DNA of 64,000 nucleotides from Calycina herbarum. Taxonomy: Eukaryota; Ascomycota; Leotiomycetes; Helotiales; Pezizellaceae. The number at the start of each line of letters is the position of its first letter. The stretch's first letter is position 1. The DNA is taken from NCBI GenBank assembly GCA_001414485.1, contig LLEY01000112.1, positions 141,435-205,434 of the forward strand, written 5' to 3'. The notes under the pieces are model-generated. The model was not told where the DNA came from, made no database searches, and saw nothing but the letters and a program-made list of their open reading frames with translations. Made by a program: the position numbers and the translations under genes. Shown in pieces: positions 1 through 10,924 of this stretch.

Positions 1-1136
1 AACTGAAAAGTTGAACCTCGAGGACCAAACAGAGGTGAAGAATGAGGAAGAGGAAGAGGAAGAAGTTGAGGACGAAAGCACACGAATATTGACTGTCGAT
101 GAACTCGAAGCACTTTTCTTGCTACATGCACCAGAAACAGAAGGTATTTCCACCCAATTCCATCAACGCTGTGCCATGTCACATTCGCTAACACTTGACA
201 GATGCAAACTCGGAAACTCCGCGAAAAACACAGATTGGTCTTGTTGGATATCCCAATGTTGGTAAATCATCCACCATCAACGCCTTAATTGGTGCCAAAA
301 AGGTCTCCGTGTCATCAACTCCTGGTAAGACAAAGCATTTCCAGACAATTCATCTCAGCGACAAAGTGTTGTTATGCGATTGCCCGGGTCTCGTATTTCC
401 GAACTTCGCCACGACGAAAGCTGAGTTGGTTTGCAACGGAATTCTTCCCATCGACCAGCTGAGAGAGTTCACAGGACCAGCGGGGTTGGTGGCAAAGCGA
501 ATTCCTCAGGCTTTCTTAGAAGCCATTTATGGAATTAAAATCTACACAAGGCCGTTGGAAGAAGGTGGTACTGGTGTTGCCACGGCTGAGGAAATTCTCA
601 TGGCATATGCCAAAGCAAGGGGTTTCAAGAGAACTGGACAGGGTCAGCCTGATGAGTCCAGAGCCGCAAGATATATCTTGAAAGATTACGTTAACGGCAA
701 GCTCTTGTTCTGTGCACCACCCCCTGGCGATTACGATCCTTTGGAATTCAACCAGGAGCTTTATGATGAAGGTCACTTGCCAGAAAAGAGACGTCTCAAG
801 CTAGCAGCTATGGAAGCCATGGACAATGATGGTATGTCCATTGCCGAGTCAGATGTAGTTCCTCTTCCGGAAGGGCCGAAGACAAGAAAACTCGACGGTG
901 CATTCTTTGGTCCCGGACAGGGTACCAGGGGACATCTCAAGATGCCTTTTGCTCACAAGTACACCGAGCAAGGTACGGCAAGTGGAAAACAATTGTCAGG
1001 CCGCAAGCAAAAGACCATGTTAGCGCTGGAAAAGGACGTCGATCCTAACGATGTGAAGATGTTGACGAGTAAGAAGCACTTCAAAGGGGGATCGAAGGGC
1101 AACGGGAAGCGAAGAGCAGATTACTTCGCAGATTAA
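1..1136 (+). CDS. LSG1: Large-subunit GTPase Lsg1 (5' partial)
   Basis: This is the C-terminal part of a circularly permuted YlqF/YRG-type GTPase. Family knowledge: Lsg1 is cytoplasmic and releases the export adaptor Nmd3 from the pre-60S ribosomal subunit. The first exon is open from base 2 and ends at 143; an intron with donor GTATTT runs to 201, and exon 2 covers 202-1136. A Glu-rich acidic stretch precedes the splice. Exon 2 carries G1 (GYPNVGKSS) and G3 (DCPGL), followed by an Lsg1-typical segment and a basic C-terminal tail. In permuted GTPases G4 and G5 lie N-terminal to G1, so they should be upstream of this window. The stop codon is TAA at 1134-1136. Confidence 0.93.
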
Positions 1137-2049
1137 GGAAAGCTACGTCGTAGTTGGATGCTGTTGGTGGCAGAAAAAAATGTTGGGCGGCTATGCGATG
1201 GGGGCATTTGCATGTCGTGACGGATTGCAAGCAGGGCTGGGTTTTTCAGAGGGCGTTGTTGGTTGGTAAATGGTATGCATAACTTATGGCTACGATGTTC
1301 GGGTCTCTGCAATTTAAAGGTCTGTGATTTCACATCGGGACAACCATGATTGGTTGATTAACTGTGAATGTTACTCTACAAATTTTTTCATTGGCCCCTT
1401 GAGTGTGATGGGATGTTTGAACGGGCCGTCATTCGCTTCTTGTTTGGCCCCTCTCCCCTTTTTGGCTTTTTGGCCCCAGCATATCTTGGCGTTGATCGAC
1501 ACAATGATTGGGGAAGTCGAGACGTCCCCATTTTTGAAACTCCTTCAACGAGGGGCACATCTCTGAACTCGTGATGAGTTTCTACTTCACCGCAAGCTGA
1601 GGGGTACAAATTACTTGTTGCTCCTACCCGTTCCTGGAATCTGATGTCCAATGCTTCCTGCGCCCCGAAGATCACATCACAGTGCGTTCGGTCTTTATCC
1701 CTGCCCATCACCAAAGAGGCTTTTTCGTTCAGATACGAATTTCTGTCAGAATCACAACACACAGCCATTCATCCAACAATACGACGACGTGGACGTAATG
1801 GAGGGGTCCAAAGGATTGAGCCACCTTGTGATTGCTCTGGTGGGGGTGAGATTTCCCCATCATCCACCGGCCTGCTGCACACTTTGGAATTTATAAGAAG
1901 GTGTTGATATCCCTCCCTCATGTTGAATAATAGCCTGAGTATTACATTCTCATGTCATCATCCTCCAAGACTATCTAGAAGAATAAGATATCTACTTTCT
2001 GATTCTTCGAAATCTTTTCATACATTTTGAAACAAAATATATTCACAAA
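1137..2049. other. Intergenic region, LSG1 to small secreted gene
   Basis: No convincing gene is visible here. A TTTATAAG box near 1890 is a possible TATA element for the gene at 2050. The open frames in the stretch lack family resemblance and splice logic. Confidence 0.4.
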
Positions 2050-2523
2050 ATGTATACCTCAATATCATTCTCCTCTCTGCTACTGGCAGCCACCCTCTCC
2101 ATCTCCGTCCTCGCATACCCCACCACAAACACCGAAAAGCTCACACCACGCTCCTCCCACGCCTGTTCAATCTACATTCAAAGATGGCATTCCAACGCCT
2201 TCGACGTAGCCTACTACTCAGCAGGTCTCCTCCCAGGTGGAGGAGTAAATAACCAATTCAACTTCTACAACCAGGAAGTCCCAGAAACCGCTGCACCTGC
2301 TACTGTCGATACTCATCCAGTGGGATCACAGACAATACAAATCACCAATGTCGCGAATCCTGTGAATGATGATCCGAATGATCCGGGGAAGTTAAGTTTC
2401 TCTTGGGGAAAGGAAACTTGGGATAGTTATTCGGCGGGGAGTCCTTGTGTTGTAAGGCCGGTGGGGAGTTGGGCTACGCCGGGTTTTCACTCTTACGCTT
2501 GTAATTTTAGTTGTGATATGTAG
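2050..2523 (+). CDS. Small secreted protein, 157 aa, four cysteines
   Basis: This is an intronless ORF. The start is followed by a clear signal peptide (hydrophobic stretch ending LSISVLA, about residues 1-22). A short pro-like segment with a KLTPR motif follows, and then a mature part with four Cys residues: one near the new N-terminus, one in SPCVV, and two in the final CNFSCDM. The spacing would allow two disulphides. The coding part is Asn/Gly/Pro-rich with no domain I recognise. Length, secretion signal and Cys content fit a small secreted or effector-like protein, but function is unknown. The stop is TAG at 2521. Confidence 0.75.
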   Translation: MYTSISFSSLLLAATLSISVLAYPTTNTEKLTPRSSHACSIYIQRWHSNAFDVAYYSAGLLPGGGVNNQFNFYNQEVPETAAPATVDTHPVGSQTIQITNVANPVNDDPNDPGKLSFSWGKETWDSYSAGSPCVVRPVGSWATPGFHSYACNFSCDM

Positions 2524-3788
2524 ATATGGTAGAGTTTGAGGGGGGGAGACTGAGTTACAGGGGGGAGAAGGATTTGAATTGGGTTTCGAGTGCCTTGAGG
2601 GCTACTTCGAGGGAGTTTGGGCAGGGCAGGGCAGTTAATCTTTGGGAGGAGTTTTTGAAAGCATGGTTACTTGGTAGCTTTGATATTGGATGCCCTTGAT
2701 GCGAAATAAGTAAAAATTACAAACTAGAACGCTTGACATTGATTGCCATTACAACCTAAAGGTAAGTTTCGTCTGAGAACACGGAACCGTATATTACTTT
2801 GAAATGTAGTAACGTCTTTTAACTAGTGATACGAATCCTGAATCGCAGATGCTATCTCGACTCGACACAAATTCGTAAGCCCATCGAGGGTAATTTGGTA
2901 AAGAACAAAAAAGACAGCGGAAACCAAAAACAGCTCATCTTCAACAGAGAACCCAAACTTCTGGTATCGGCTGAAAGACGAAGAGCAATTTCTATTTTTC
3001 CGATAATCTGGATAGACTGCTGTACACCATCGACTATGTAATGTCATACATGCCCAGGAATTTTGATGGCCTATATCAGCATGCAGCTCCTCGGTAAGAG
3101 CAAAATGAGCTGATCTTGTATCGTTTGATGTGAAATGGTAGCGAAGTGTGGTTAAACAAGAGCTCTATTTATCCATCTTGGAATTTAGAGATTGTAGGAT
3201 GCTCAGGATTTAATAACCTGGGAAGAGAAGGAATTCGGTTCTTAGATAATCGTAACCATCGTCCGAGAAGATCAGGAGAACGAGAAGTAGACTTCTCAAT
3301 TCTACAGATCTTCTTTCGAGCAATATTTGCGATTATCCTGGGCCGTCTCACACCATACAATCAACAAAGTGGGCGTACTACCTCCAAGAAATGTTTTGAA
3401 GATGTGATGGTGGCGATGGGTATCAGAGCGAGCGCTCACCTTGAAGTAGCCTACCTTGGCGATTGACAAAGGATTCAAACAAGCTTCAGAAGAAAGAGGG
3501 GTATTCACAGCAAAATATGTACGTTGTTGTGGTTTCGTGGTGGGTTTTGAAGCAGCCGAGTCCCTTCCTTCAAAACGCCAACCTCGGCTTAGACCCCTGT
3601 CTGCCGAAACAATCGTGGAGAAGCTGGGGAGCTAAGAGACAACAGCTACCCACTCTCTGTTACAACAACTCCTCTCTCTATCTTTCAATACATCCCATTC
3701 TCAGTAATCCTGCTTCACTGTCTTCTTTTTCAAAACAATCTCAAATCCTCCTCTCGAAAATCCAGCAAGCGGAAAGCAAGGAGCAGTC
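2524..3788. other. Intergenic region before the acyl-CoA dehydrogenase
   Basis: I see no gene in this stretch. The last 200 bases are pyrimidine-rich (CTCTCTCTATC-type), as is common in fungal 5' leaders just upstream of the ATG at 3789. Confidence 0.4.
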
Positions 3789-5358
3789 ATGTCAGACAAG
3801 ATCCCCATTATCGTAAGTTGCCTCCACTCTCGTTCCCCGCCTCCACAATTGCTAACATAACTTCAAGGCAGCGAATAGAGTCAGCGATAATGCAAAGAAA
3901 ACCCTCGATATCGTAAAGAAGTTTGTCGAGGAAAGATGTATACCGTAAGTACATCCCCTGTCCCCCCCCCCCCCCCCCAAAAAAAATTCAAACATTGCCC
4001 TAACAATCCACAGAGCAGACCCCATATTCTCAACCCAAATCGGCGAGGGAACCGATAGGTGGGATCACCATCCAGCGATCGTCGACGACCTCAAGATTGA
4101 GGCACAAAAACTCGGATTATGGAACATGTTTCTGCCAAAGGGCCATTACAAAGAATCCCCCGGCTTTTCGAATCTCGAATATGGGTTAATGGCGGAGCAA
4201 TTGGGGAAATCGAGAGTTGCTTCTGAGGCCTGCAATTGTGCTGCTCCGGATACGGGAAACATGGAGGTGTTGGCAAAATATGGAAACGAGGCACAAAAGA
4301 AGGAGTGGTTGGTGCCATTGATGGAGGGGAAGATTAGGTCGGCGTTTTTGATGACGGAGCCGGAGGTTGCTTCTTCAGATGCGAAGAATATTCAACTGAG
4401 TATGGTGAGGGATGGGAATGAGTGGGTCTTGAATGGATCGGTAAGTTCTCCCTTTCTAGAGACAAGATATTGCTAATATCTGGTAGAAATGGTGGTCAAG
4501 TGGAGCTGGTGATCCAAGATGCAAGATCTACATTGTTATGGGAAAGAGTTCACCAAACAACAAAGATTCTTATAAGCAACAATCAGTTATTTTGGTTCCA
4601 GCTGGAACTAAGGGTATCACTGTAGAAAGAATGCTTTCAGTTTACGGATTCGATGATGCTCCTCACGGACATGGTCATATTACCTTCAAAAATGTTAGAG
4701 TACCAGCAAGCAACATGGTACTCGGCGAGGGTCGTGGTTTCGAGATCATTCAAGGTCGTCTCGGCCCTGGACGTATCCACCACGCTATGCGTGCAATTGG
4801 TTCCGTAAGTACTCTGTGGCCATTCTACTTAAAAACGTTACTTACCATTCATAGGCTGAGCGAGCAATCGATTGGATGCTAATGCGCATCAATGATCCAA
4901 GAAAAACACCATTTGGGAAACAACTAAGTTCTCATGGTGTTATTCTCGAATGGGTAGCCAAGTCCCGTATCGAAATCGATGCTGCCCGTCTTGTCGTCTT
5001 GAATGCTGCTATCAAAATGGACGAATTCGGACCAAAAGGAGCACTAACAGAAATTGCTGAGGCAAAGGTTTTCGTACCAACAATTGCGCTAGACATTATC
5101 GACCGAGCCGTTCAAGCGTTTGGTGGCGCCGGTGTTTCCCAAGATACTCCATTGGCGGCTATGTGGGCCAACACTAGAACGCTTAGAATCGTCGACGGTC
5201 CGGATCAAGTTCACTTGCAACAAATGGGACGAAATGAGAACAGAAGGGGTGCGGAGGTTACCAAGGTTATTAAGATGCAAGAGGAGACCTCGAAGCAGAT
5301 GTTTGCTCAATACAAAGTTGAACAGTTACAACCTGGGCCACGAAAGGCGAAGTTGTAG
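3789..5358 (+). CDS. Acyl-CoA dehydrogenase, probably peroxisomal (C-terminal AKL)
   Basis: My model has five exons: 3789-3812, 3868-3944, 4014-4440, 4487-4804 and 4855-5358, all in frame, giving 449 aa. The protein has the ACAD10/11-like signature [12 protein letters not shown] (about residues 145-156) in the FAD/substrate region. It then has [13 protein letters not shown] and a C-terminal helical domain with [13 protein letters not shown]. It should catalyse FAD-dependent alpha,beta-dehydrogenation of acyl-CoA in beta-oxidation. The last three residues are Ala-Lys-Leu, an acceptable type-1 peroxisomal targeting signal, so I infer peroxisomal import. Intron 2 holds a run of 17 C followed by 8 A (3962-3986), a likely hotspot for sequencing slippage. 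Branch sites GCTAACA and TGCTAAT are visible in introns 1 and 3. Confidence 0.92.
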
Positions 5359-5711
5359 GTAGCATTTAGGGTAAACAGTAATTGGGTTTCAAGGAAAAAG
5401 GAGCAATTTAAGCGAGATTTCATTGATCCCTTCTTCTAGTTAGTGAAAACCCTAAGAGATGACAGTGAACCAGTGGGATTTTCCAATTGTTTAGACGGAC
5501 GAGTCTAAGACAAAATAAATTGGCACAATTACCCTCTTTTGCAAGCGGAGTTGTCAGAATTAAATTAATTGCATTTATCATTATTACTCTACCCTCAACA
5601 GGATAGCTATCCTACTCCAAACTATATAACCCAATAGCCCGGCAAAAACTCCCGTATAAAAAGGGAAGACCCACAAAACAACCCATTATCCTTTAAAAAT
5701 TAGGACCCTGG
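5359..5711. other. Convergent intergenic region
   Basis: This is the tail-to-tail spacer between the acyl-CoA dehydrogenase (+) and the secreted protein gene (-). It is AT-rich with no gene; it presumably holds the 3' ends of both transcripts. Confidence 0.4.
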
Positions 5712-6712
5712 TTATTGACCCATCCATAAGAGCAATCTTGTCTCTCGATAAGATGGTATCGAGTACAGAAGCATCTGAAATGCCAAATCTTATACTATCT
5801 CAATATTAGCAACTCCATCTCACCAAAACAAACCAAGAGGGGAAAACTTACGTGAGTCAAATTGTGTCTCACAGCAGTAGGCCATCCAGGACAATACATC
5901 ATCTGATGTCCTCCCGTTCCAGAACCCAATTGATCTCTCTTCTCAAGAGCAGTAGAATTGACCACAGCAGTTTCATTCCCCTTCCCATATTGGGTAAGAG
6001 GGCCCGAGACACCTGCCAAAGCCTTCGCAATCTTTTCGACGGAATCTGAAATGGTGGCAGCGATAGTTGCGTTCATAGCTGCTTCCTGGATAGACCAAGA
6101 ACCAGCTGCGGGATCCCGCTTCTCAACCGCCGCAGTCTCATTCCCCTTTCTAAGTGAGGAAAGGGGGGAAGGCATCTTTTCCAACTCTGCGAAGGCTTCT
6201 GCGATGGCGAGAGTTACGTTCATCTCCCTGAAGGCATTTCCCCAGATGGCAGTTGAGTTCTCTGCCCCAGTTTCCCTTTTGTCAACCGCAGTTTTATCGA
6301 GCATAACGTCAAAGTTCTTCCTCATAGTGGCGAGGTCTGTTTTGTTGGCTCTGATAGCCTCAAGAGCTCGAAGGAAGGAATTTCCCTCAAGTCGTTGACT
6401 GAAGTCATGCCAGCTTTCGCCTTCAATGGTCATCACATGTTCAACACTATGGACCTGGGTGTTGTTGGTGCCGAAGAGGAGGTTGAAGAGGGGCTCTCTT
6501 GGGGCGAGGCCTGTGGTCTTTGGCTTGGTTGCCCAGTCGCGGTCGAAGTTATGGCACCCAATGGCATGGCCCCTGACGACGGCGATGGGGACACAAGTGT
6601 CGTTGAGGGTCAAGGGGGCGACGACCTTTCCCATTTGTTCGGTGCTGCCTACTACTGCTCTGGCGGAAGCCAAAGAGGCGAAAGCGAGGATGAGGATCTT
6701 TGGAAGATACAT
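5712..6712 (-). CDS. Secreted protein with three Kex2-like sites (KEP-type)
   Basis: Exon 1 is 6712-5852 and exon 2 is 5774-5712. The 77-nt intron has donor GTAAGT, branch GCTAAT and acceptor CAG, giving 307 aa. Reading through the intron would instead stop at 5795. The protein starts with a signal peptide (MYLPKILILAFASLASARA). Three similar dibasic sites occur at residues of about 145, 198 and 258: TAVDKR, AAVEKR and TALEKR, each followed by Glu or Asp. They are spaced by about 53 and 60 residues. The second and third are each preceded by a GKGNETA or RKGNETA stretch, and several N-glycosylation sequons lie between them. This pattern suggests processing by Kex2 into several peptides or domains. 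No enzyme domain is visible. I infer a Kex2-processed secreted protein; the function is unknown. Confidence 0.75.
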
Positions 6713-7413
6713 TTTTGTTTGGAGATTGTTCGAAAGTGAAAATGAAATCTTGATGGAAAGCTTAGAAGTAAGTAAAGGATGGAGAGAGGAAATCATCTGG
6801 GGATTTGGGTCTTTAATATATAGCGAAACTGCTAACTCTTAGTGGGCTTCTAGAATCTGACATTGGAATACCTCTAAGGGAGTTGAAAGTGAACGGTGCC
6901 AGACTAGAATACACCGGACTGGTACAAGGCTGTCACATTTCCCAAGCTAGTTTTGGTGTCTTGTACTATGACAAGGAAATTGGAACACTAATAAATTGAA
7001 AGTGAGTTCACCTGAAAGTAACAACTAATCGTATTGAGAAAAGGATGTCATATATCCTAGACTAGTAATGGTGAGTCCTAAATAATAACAAGGGAAATAG
7101 CAATACTAGAAAATTGAAATGAAATCACCTGGAAATAGCAACCAACCATATAGGCCCATAATACAGAAAGCTAGCAGGCGAGAATTGACAGGAGTTTAGA
7201 TTGATGCCTTCTTGAAGCGCAAATACTCCTCCTCTCCAATGAGTATGGAGCTGAACAATGAAAATGATTGACCACTTGAGCGAACTTCATCTGATGAGCA
7301 CTCTGGTATCATCATAAAAAAAATACCCGAGCTATTGGTGACGTCTTGAAGAACAGAAAGAAAAAAATTTCGCCCCAAAGACGACTTTGTAGAATGCTCT
7401 AATTGCTGTTAAT
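6713..7413. other. Intergenic region with diverged tandem copies
   Basis: No gene is visible. Two diverged direct copies of a roughly 105-bp unit (about 6931-7035 and 7046-7151) share AATTGAAA, a CACCTG(G)AAA segment and TCATAT/TCACAT blocks. A third partial copy may lie near 6855-6900. Confidence 0.4.
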
Positions 7414-8883
7414 CTACACGGACATATCCCCAAGCAAAATTCGTAGCGTCCAACCTTCGTACTCCATCCAGAGCCTCTGCCGATATCTTTCCACATGGTG
7501 ACAAGCACCGTAATTGTGAATGTATTCACAATCACATATGCGCCTAGTTTCGTAAAAAACTAGCTCCAATGTCAGATCCGTATCTGGATAATTTTTGAAG
7601 TTAGACACACTCGAATCGTGACAAATTGACTCAAACGAGCCTTGTCTATCAACCTCAAGAATATCGACCCAATCATCCTCATCCTCCACTTTGAAATCGA
7701 GATTCCTGGCTTGACAAAACATGGTGGCTATCTCCTCCATGGTAGTGAGTAACGGGACGAAGAGTTCGAGACTATTATGATCTTGGGCCGTAACAGTCAC
7801 CCTCGTTCTATGGGCGTCCCTTTTCATGTCATATTCTTGCCTGCGCTGGAGGAAGTCGAGCTTTCGCGGGAGTGTAACCATTGGTTTGCGTTGTATATTA
7901 GGCTTCTCCCACCGTCGCCCTCCATCGGATGTAGGTGATTCGTTTAGGTTGGCAAAGCGTTCGTAGGATCGTTGTGACCAGAGAGCCTTGGACTCCCAAA
8001 ACAGATGATCCTCGTCTTCCAATTCAGGAAACTCGTCAACGAAAATTGGGTGGTAGAGCTCTTCATCTCCTGCCCATACTAAGCTTTCCATTACATCCCA
8101 TTTGTCCAGAAAAACAAGGGTGGCACAATCCTCGTCCAGTGGAGGATCGTACGAAGGAACGAACATAAGATTTTTAACATTGCCAAACTCAGTCAGGACT
8201 TTGTTAATAAACACAAGACTCATAATGTTGTCGGGGTATTTTCCATCATATATTGCGAGATTTCGGACTTTTCTGATATCTTCATTGAGGTGTTCCGGAC
8301 CGAAAGAGAATTCGACGACTGAGTATTCTCCATCGGCACCATGATCCCAATCCAGGTACAAGATATCCACTTCAAAATTGAACCAGGTGGAGGGAGCGAC
8401 ATAATCAGTCCCAAATGACTTTGTATATATTGTTCTCGCGACCAAATGTGATTCTCTGCAAGCAAAGAAGAGTGACGGCACGCTTCGGGATTGGAAACTG
8501 TAATAGGGCTCTGGCACCTGGGTAGTTCGTACCTGCATGGGTTGGTTATCCATATAGAAGAAGCACATAGTGTGCGGGCCTTCGAAAGGCGCTTCCGACC
8601 CTACCCTCGAGCATGTATGACCGTGGCCGACTCTTTCGAGGTGTACTATGCGCGGGAATACTGCTGCTTCCCAAATCATATGCCGAATCTCGAATGCGAG
8701 GGAGGAGAATCGAGGGAACGACGTTGCTGCGGAAGCCATCGTTCGTGAAGTACTAGATAGGGAGATCGATGGAGAGCGAACGCGATAGATTGGTTTGGAG
8801 GCAGGTTTAGATCGCTGCGGGAAATTGGCTAGTAGCGGGTTCAATCCTAAATCGCTTGTTATTATGTTGGTAGTTTGATACAA
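7414..8883 (-). CDS. 2EXR-domain protein
   Basis: This is a single-exon ORF of 489 aa if the upstream ATG at 8883 is used. The more likely start is the internal ATG at 8739 (MASAATSFPRFSSLAFE), which begins just before the 2EXR core FSSLAFEIRHMIWEAAVFPR and would give 441 aa. The 2EXR family is large and fungal-specific, with a conserved F..LP.EIR..IW opening; its biochemical role is unknown. Downstream the protein has a typical second block (SLFFACRESHLVAR) and a long variable C-terminal half rich in acidic and aromatic residues. No signal peptide or transmembrane segment is seen. Confidence 0.8.
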   Translation of the reverse strand: MYQTTNIITSDLGLNPLLANFPQRSKPASKPIYRVRSPSISLSSTSRTMASAATSFPRFSSLAFEIRHMIWEAAVFPRIVHLERVGHGHTCSRVGSEAPFEGPHTMCFFYMDNQPMQVRTTQVPEPYYSFQSRSVPSLFFACRESHLVARTIYTKSFGTDYVAPSTWFNFEVDILYLDWDHGADGEYSVVEFSFGPEHLNEDIRKVRNLAIYDGKYPDNIMSLVFINKVLTEFGNVKNLMFVPSYDPPLDEDCATLVFLDKWDVMESLVWAGDEELYHPIFVDEFPELEDEDHLFWESKALWSQRSYERFANLNESPTSDGGRRWEKPNIQRKPMVTLPRKLDFLQRRQEYDMKRDAHRTRVTVTAQDHNSLELFVPLLTTMEEIATMFCQARNLDFKVEDEDDWVDILEVDRQGSFESICHDSSVSNFKNYPDTDLTLELVFYETRRICDCEYIHNYGACHHVERYRQRLWMEYEGWTLRILLGDMSV

Positions 8884-9549
8884 AACTCGCTGTTACTTAG
8901 AGTTATTGGTATTGTTGGGTAGAAAGCCAAGGACAGGGGCCTGTTTAAGTCCATGGTCTCACCCCTGAAAACACGTGAGCACATGATTTGGTCCGGAAAT
9001 GGTAGAATTCTTTTATTTACTATTACAAAATCCTGTTACTCTGTACAAATTAGAAGAACTTCGAGTTGGCTTTAATTAAAGTACTCTCGCTGTTTGGCTA
9101 TCTCTTGATGTGGCGGTAATGCCTCTTAGACCTCCGGATTCGTGGTCTCTCGCTTGAGAAGCCGTTTCTTCGCGTTGACGATCACCTCCTGTAATGATGT
9201 GGGGAATCCTAATTAACTTCCACTTGGATGTTTCGAGAATGAGTCGTTGATGGCTCTTTCTATGGTTGAAGATATCCAGTTCCAAAATTCGAGTCATAGT
9301 GGGGCTTCTCAGGTGGCATGTCCACGTTGCCCCTTGGTTGCTAGGGTCCCACTTTCCTTGTTTACCACCGTCACTTTTTTAACAAAACCATCCACCACCC
9401 AACCGACTTCCTCTCCTCACCACTCCACATCCACAACTTGATCAATCACCTGCATCTGCATCTGCACCCTTCAAGACACAATTGATAAACTTCAGTCCCC
9501 CAAATCGCAAAAACAAATCAATCACTTCTTCCCAAACACTCAATCCGAT
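8884..9549. other. Divergent intergenic region
   Basis: This is the promoter region shared by the 2EXR gene (-) and the Spo12-like gene (+). The last 150 bases are C-rich/CT-rich leader. I see no gene in it. Confidence 0.4.
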
Positions 9550-10020
9550 ATGTCTTCCAACGTTCTCGCCGACAAGGACATCAATGCCTCCGCTACAGGT
9601 GCTGCGACAAACACTGGTGGAAAGGTCGACGTCAACAGCATGGACTACCATCGCCAGGTTCTCCAGAGCAAGCTTGATCAACAACAGTATGCGTCTTTCT
9701 CCTCTTATCCACGCCTCTCTTCAATCCGATCTCTTGCTAACATTCTCTCTCCAGGGGCAAGCAATCATACATCTCTCCCTCCGACACCATCATGAGCCCA
9801 TGCACAGCCAAGCTCAGCGCATACCGCAACAAGCAAGTTGGAAAGTAAGTAGCACATCCTCTTCTCCATCCCCAAGATCGACTCTAACATCCAAACCAGG
9901 GCCAAGCCAAAATCCCTCTTCGCAAAGACCTCCGCAAAGACCCTCCAAGGTGGCAGCTCCAGCCTGTTTGGCAAGCAAATCCCAAGTTCCACCGAGGAGA
10001 AGAAACTAGACAGCCAATGA
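9550..10020 (+). CDS. Spo12-family cell-cycle regulator
   Basis: Three exons (9550-9686, 9755-9844, 9900-10020) give a 115-aa protein. Residues 53-67 read SPSDTIMSPCTAKLS, the core of the Spo12 family motif. Basic residues follow (AYRNKQVGKAKPKS), as in yeast Spo12 and Bns1. Family knowledge: these small nuclear proteins promote mitotic and meiotic exit through the FEAR pathway, by relieving nucleolar sequestration of Cdc14. The Ser-Pro sites are likely CDK targets. Phases are continuous (2, 2, 0), and branch site TGCTAACA is visible in intron 1. The gene is intact; the name is by motif only. Confidence 0.82.
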
Positions 10021-10900
10021 CCTCCCTATCGCACCTTCGCGTTGTGTGTATAAGACGACGACCTTTGTACCAACACTATAATGACCTTCCGATGTATTTT
10101 CTCCAGTCTGCGAACTTCAGACTAGATCGATACCATCTTCACGACCCTTTCTTCTTCTCAACGACCAACAAACCTTTTCAAAACAAATACTTCTTCACAG
10201 CACGACACATGGCAGGGGCATATCAATAGGGGAATTATCGGTTTTGATCAAATGGAAACTTGGCTATGCGCGGTGGGCTCTGCGAGGCCTTGGGAATTCT
10301 TGTTATGACTGGCATTGGGAAATGGAGTTCTTTCGGTAGTCTTGCTTTCTGTGGTTCTTGTTTTTGATAGGCATTCTATCGTTAGGGTTCCTTCTTTACT
10401 TGGACATGACCAGGGAATTGATGAATAATTATGACCTCCATCTTTCTCTTCCAAATGATGTTTTCCCAATTGTCGCATTTGCGAAATAAATACCTGAGTC
10501 CAGCCACATTATAAGCCACCCCAATGCGCAACCCCTTGCTCAATTCCCCTGTTCGCAGCAATCCGTTGTTCAGGCACCACACGATCTGGACAGTCCGCCG
10601 ACTTCATAATGCTTGATATATATTGTTCAGATGTAGGCTGAAAACTCAACCAACCTCTGTAATATTGCAGACATAGAATTTGCTAGGAATCAAAGAAGTG
10701 ATATTTCGTTGACGAACGAGTGAAGAGATAGAACTAATATTTCTAAGTGTTAAGAGAGTTGAAGGGGTGAAAGAAGATAATAAATATTTCCAATCTCGAG
10801 AGACATTCTCAAGGACTAACACTTGTTTATATGAACGTGGAACTCTAGGCTCGACGAAGCATCGCGACTCTTCAAGCCATTCCTAGCTTACCCACGAATA
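10021..10900. other. Intergenic, no gene seen
   Basis: This is the 3' flank of the Spo12-like gene followed by AT-rich sequence. It contains no supported coding region and leads into the palindromic repeat array. Confidence 0.4.
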
Positions 10901-10924
10901 GCTCCGTTTTAAAATAAGCCGGGC

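Noticed and set aside
1388..1768. 126-codon minus-strand frame
   Set aside because: Its mirror frames on the plus strand are equally open and no domain is present.
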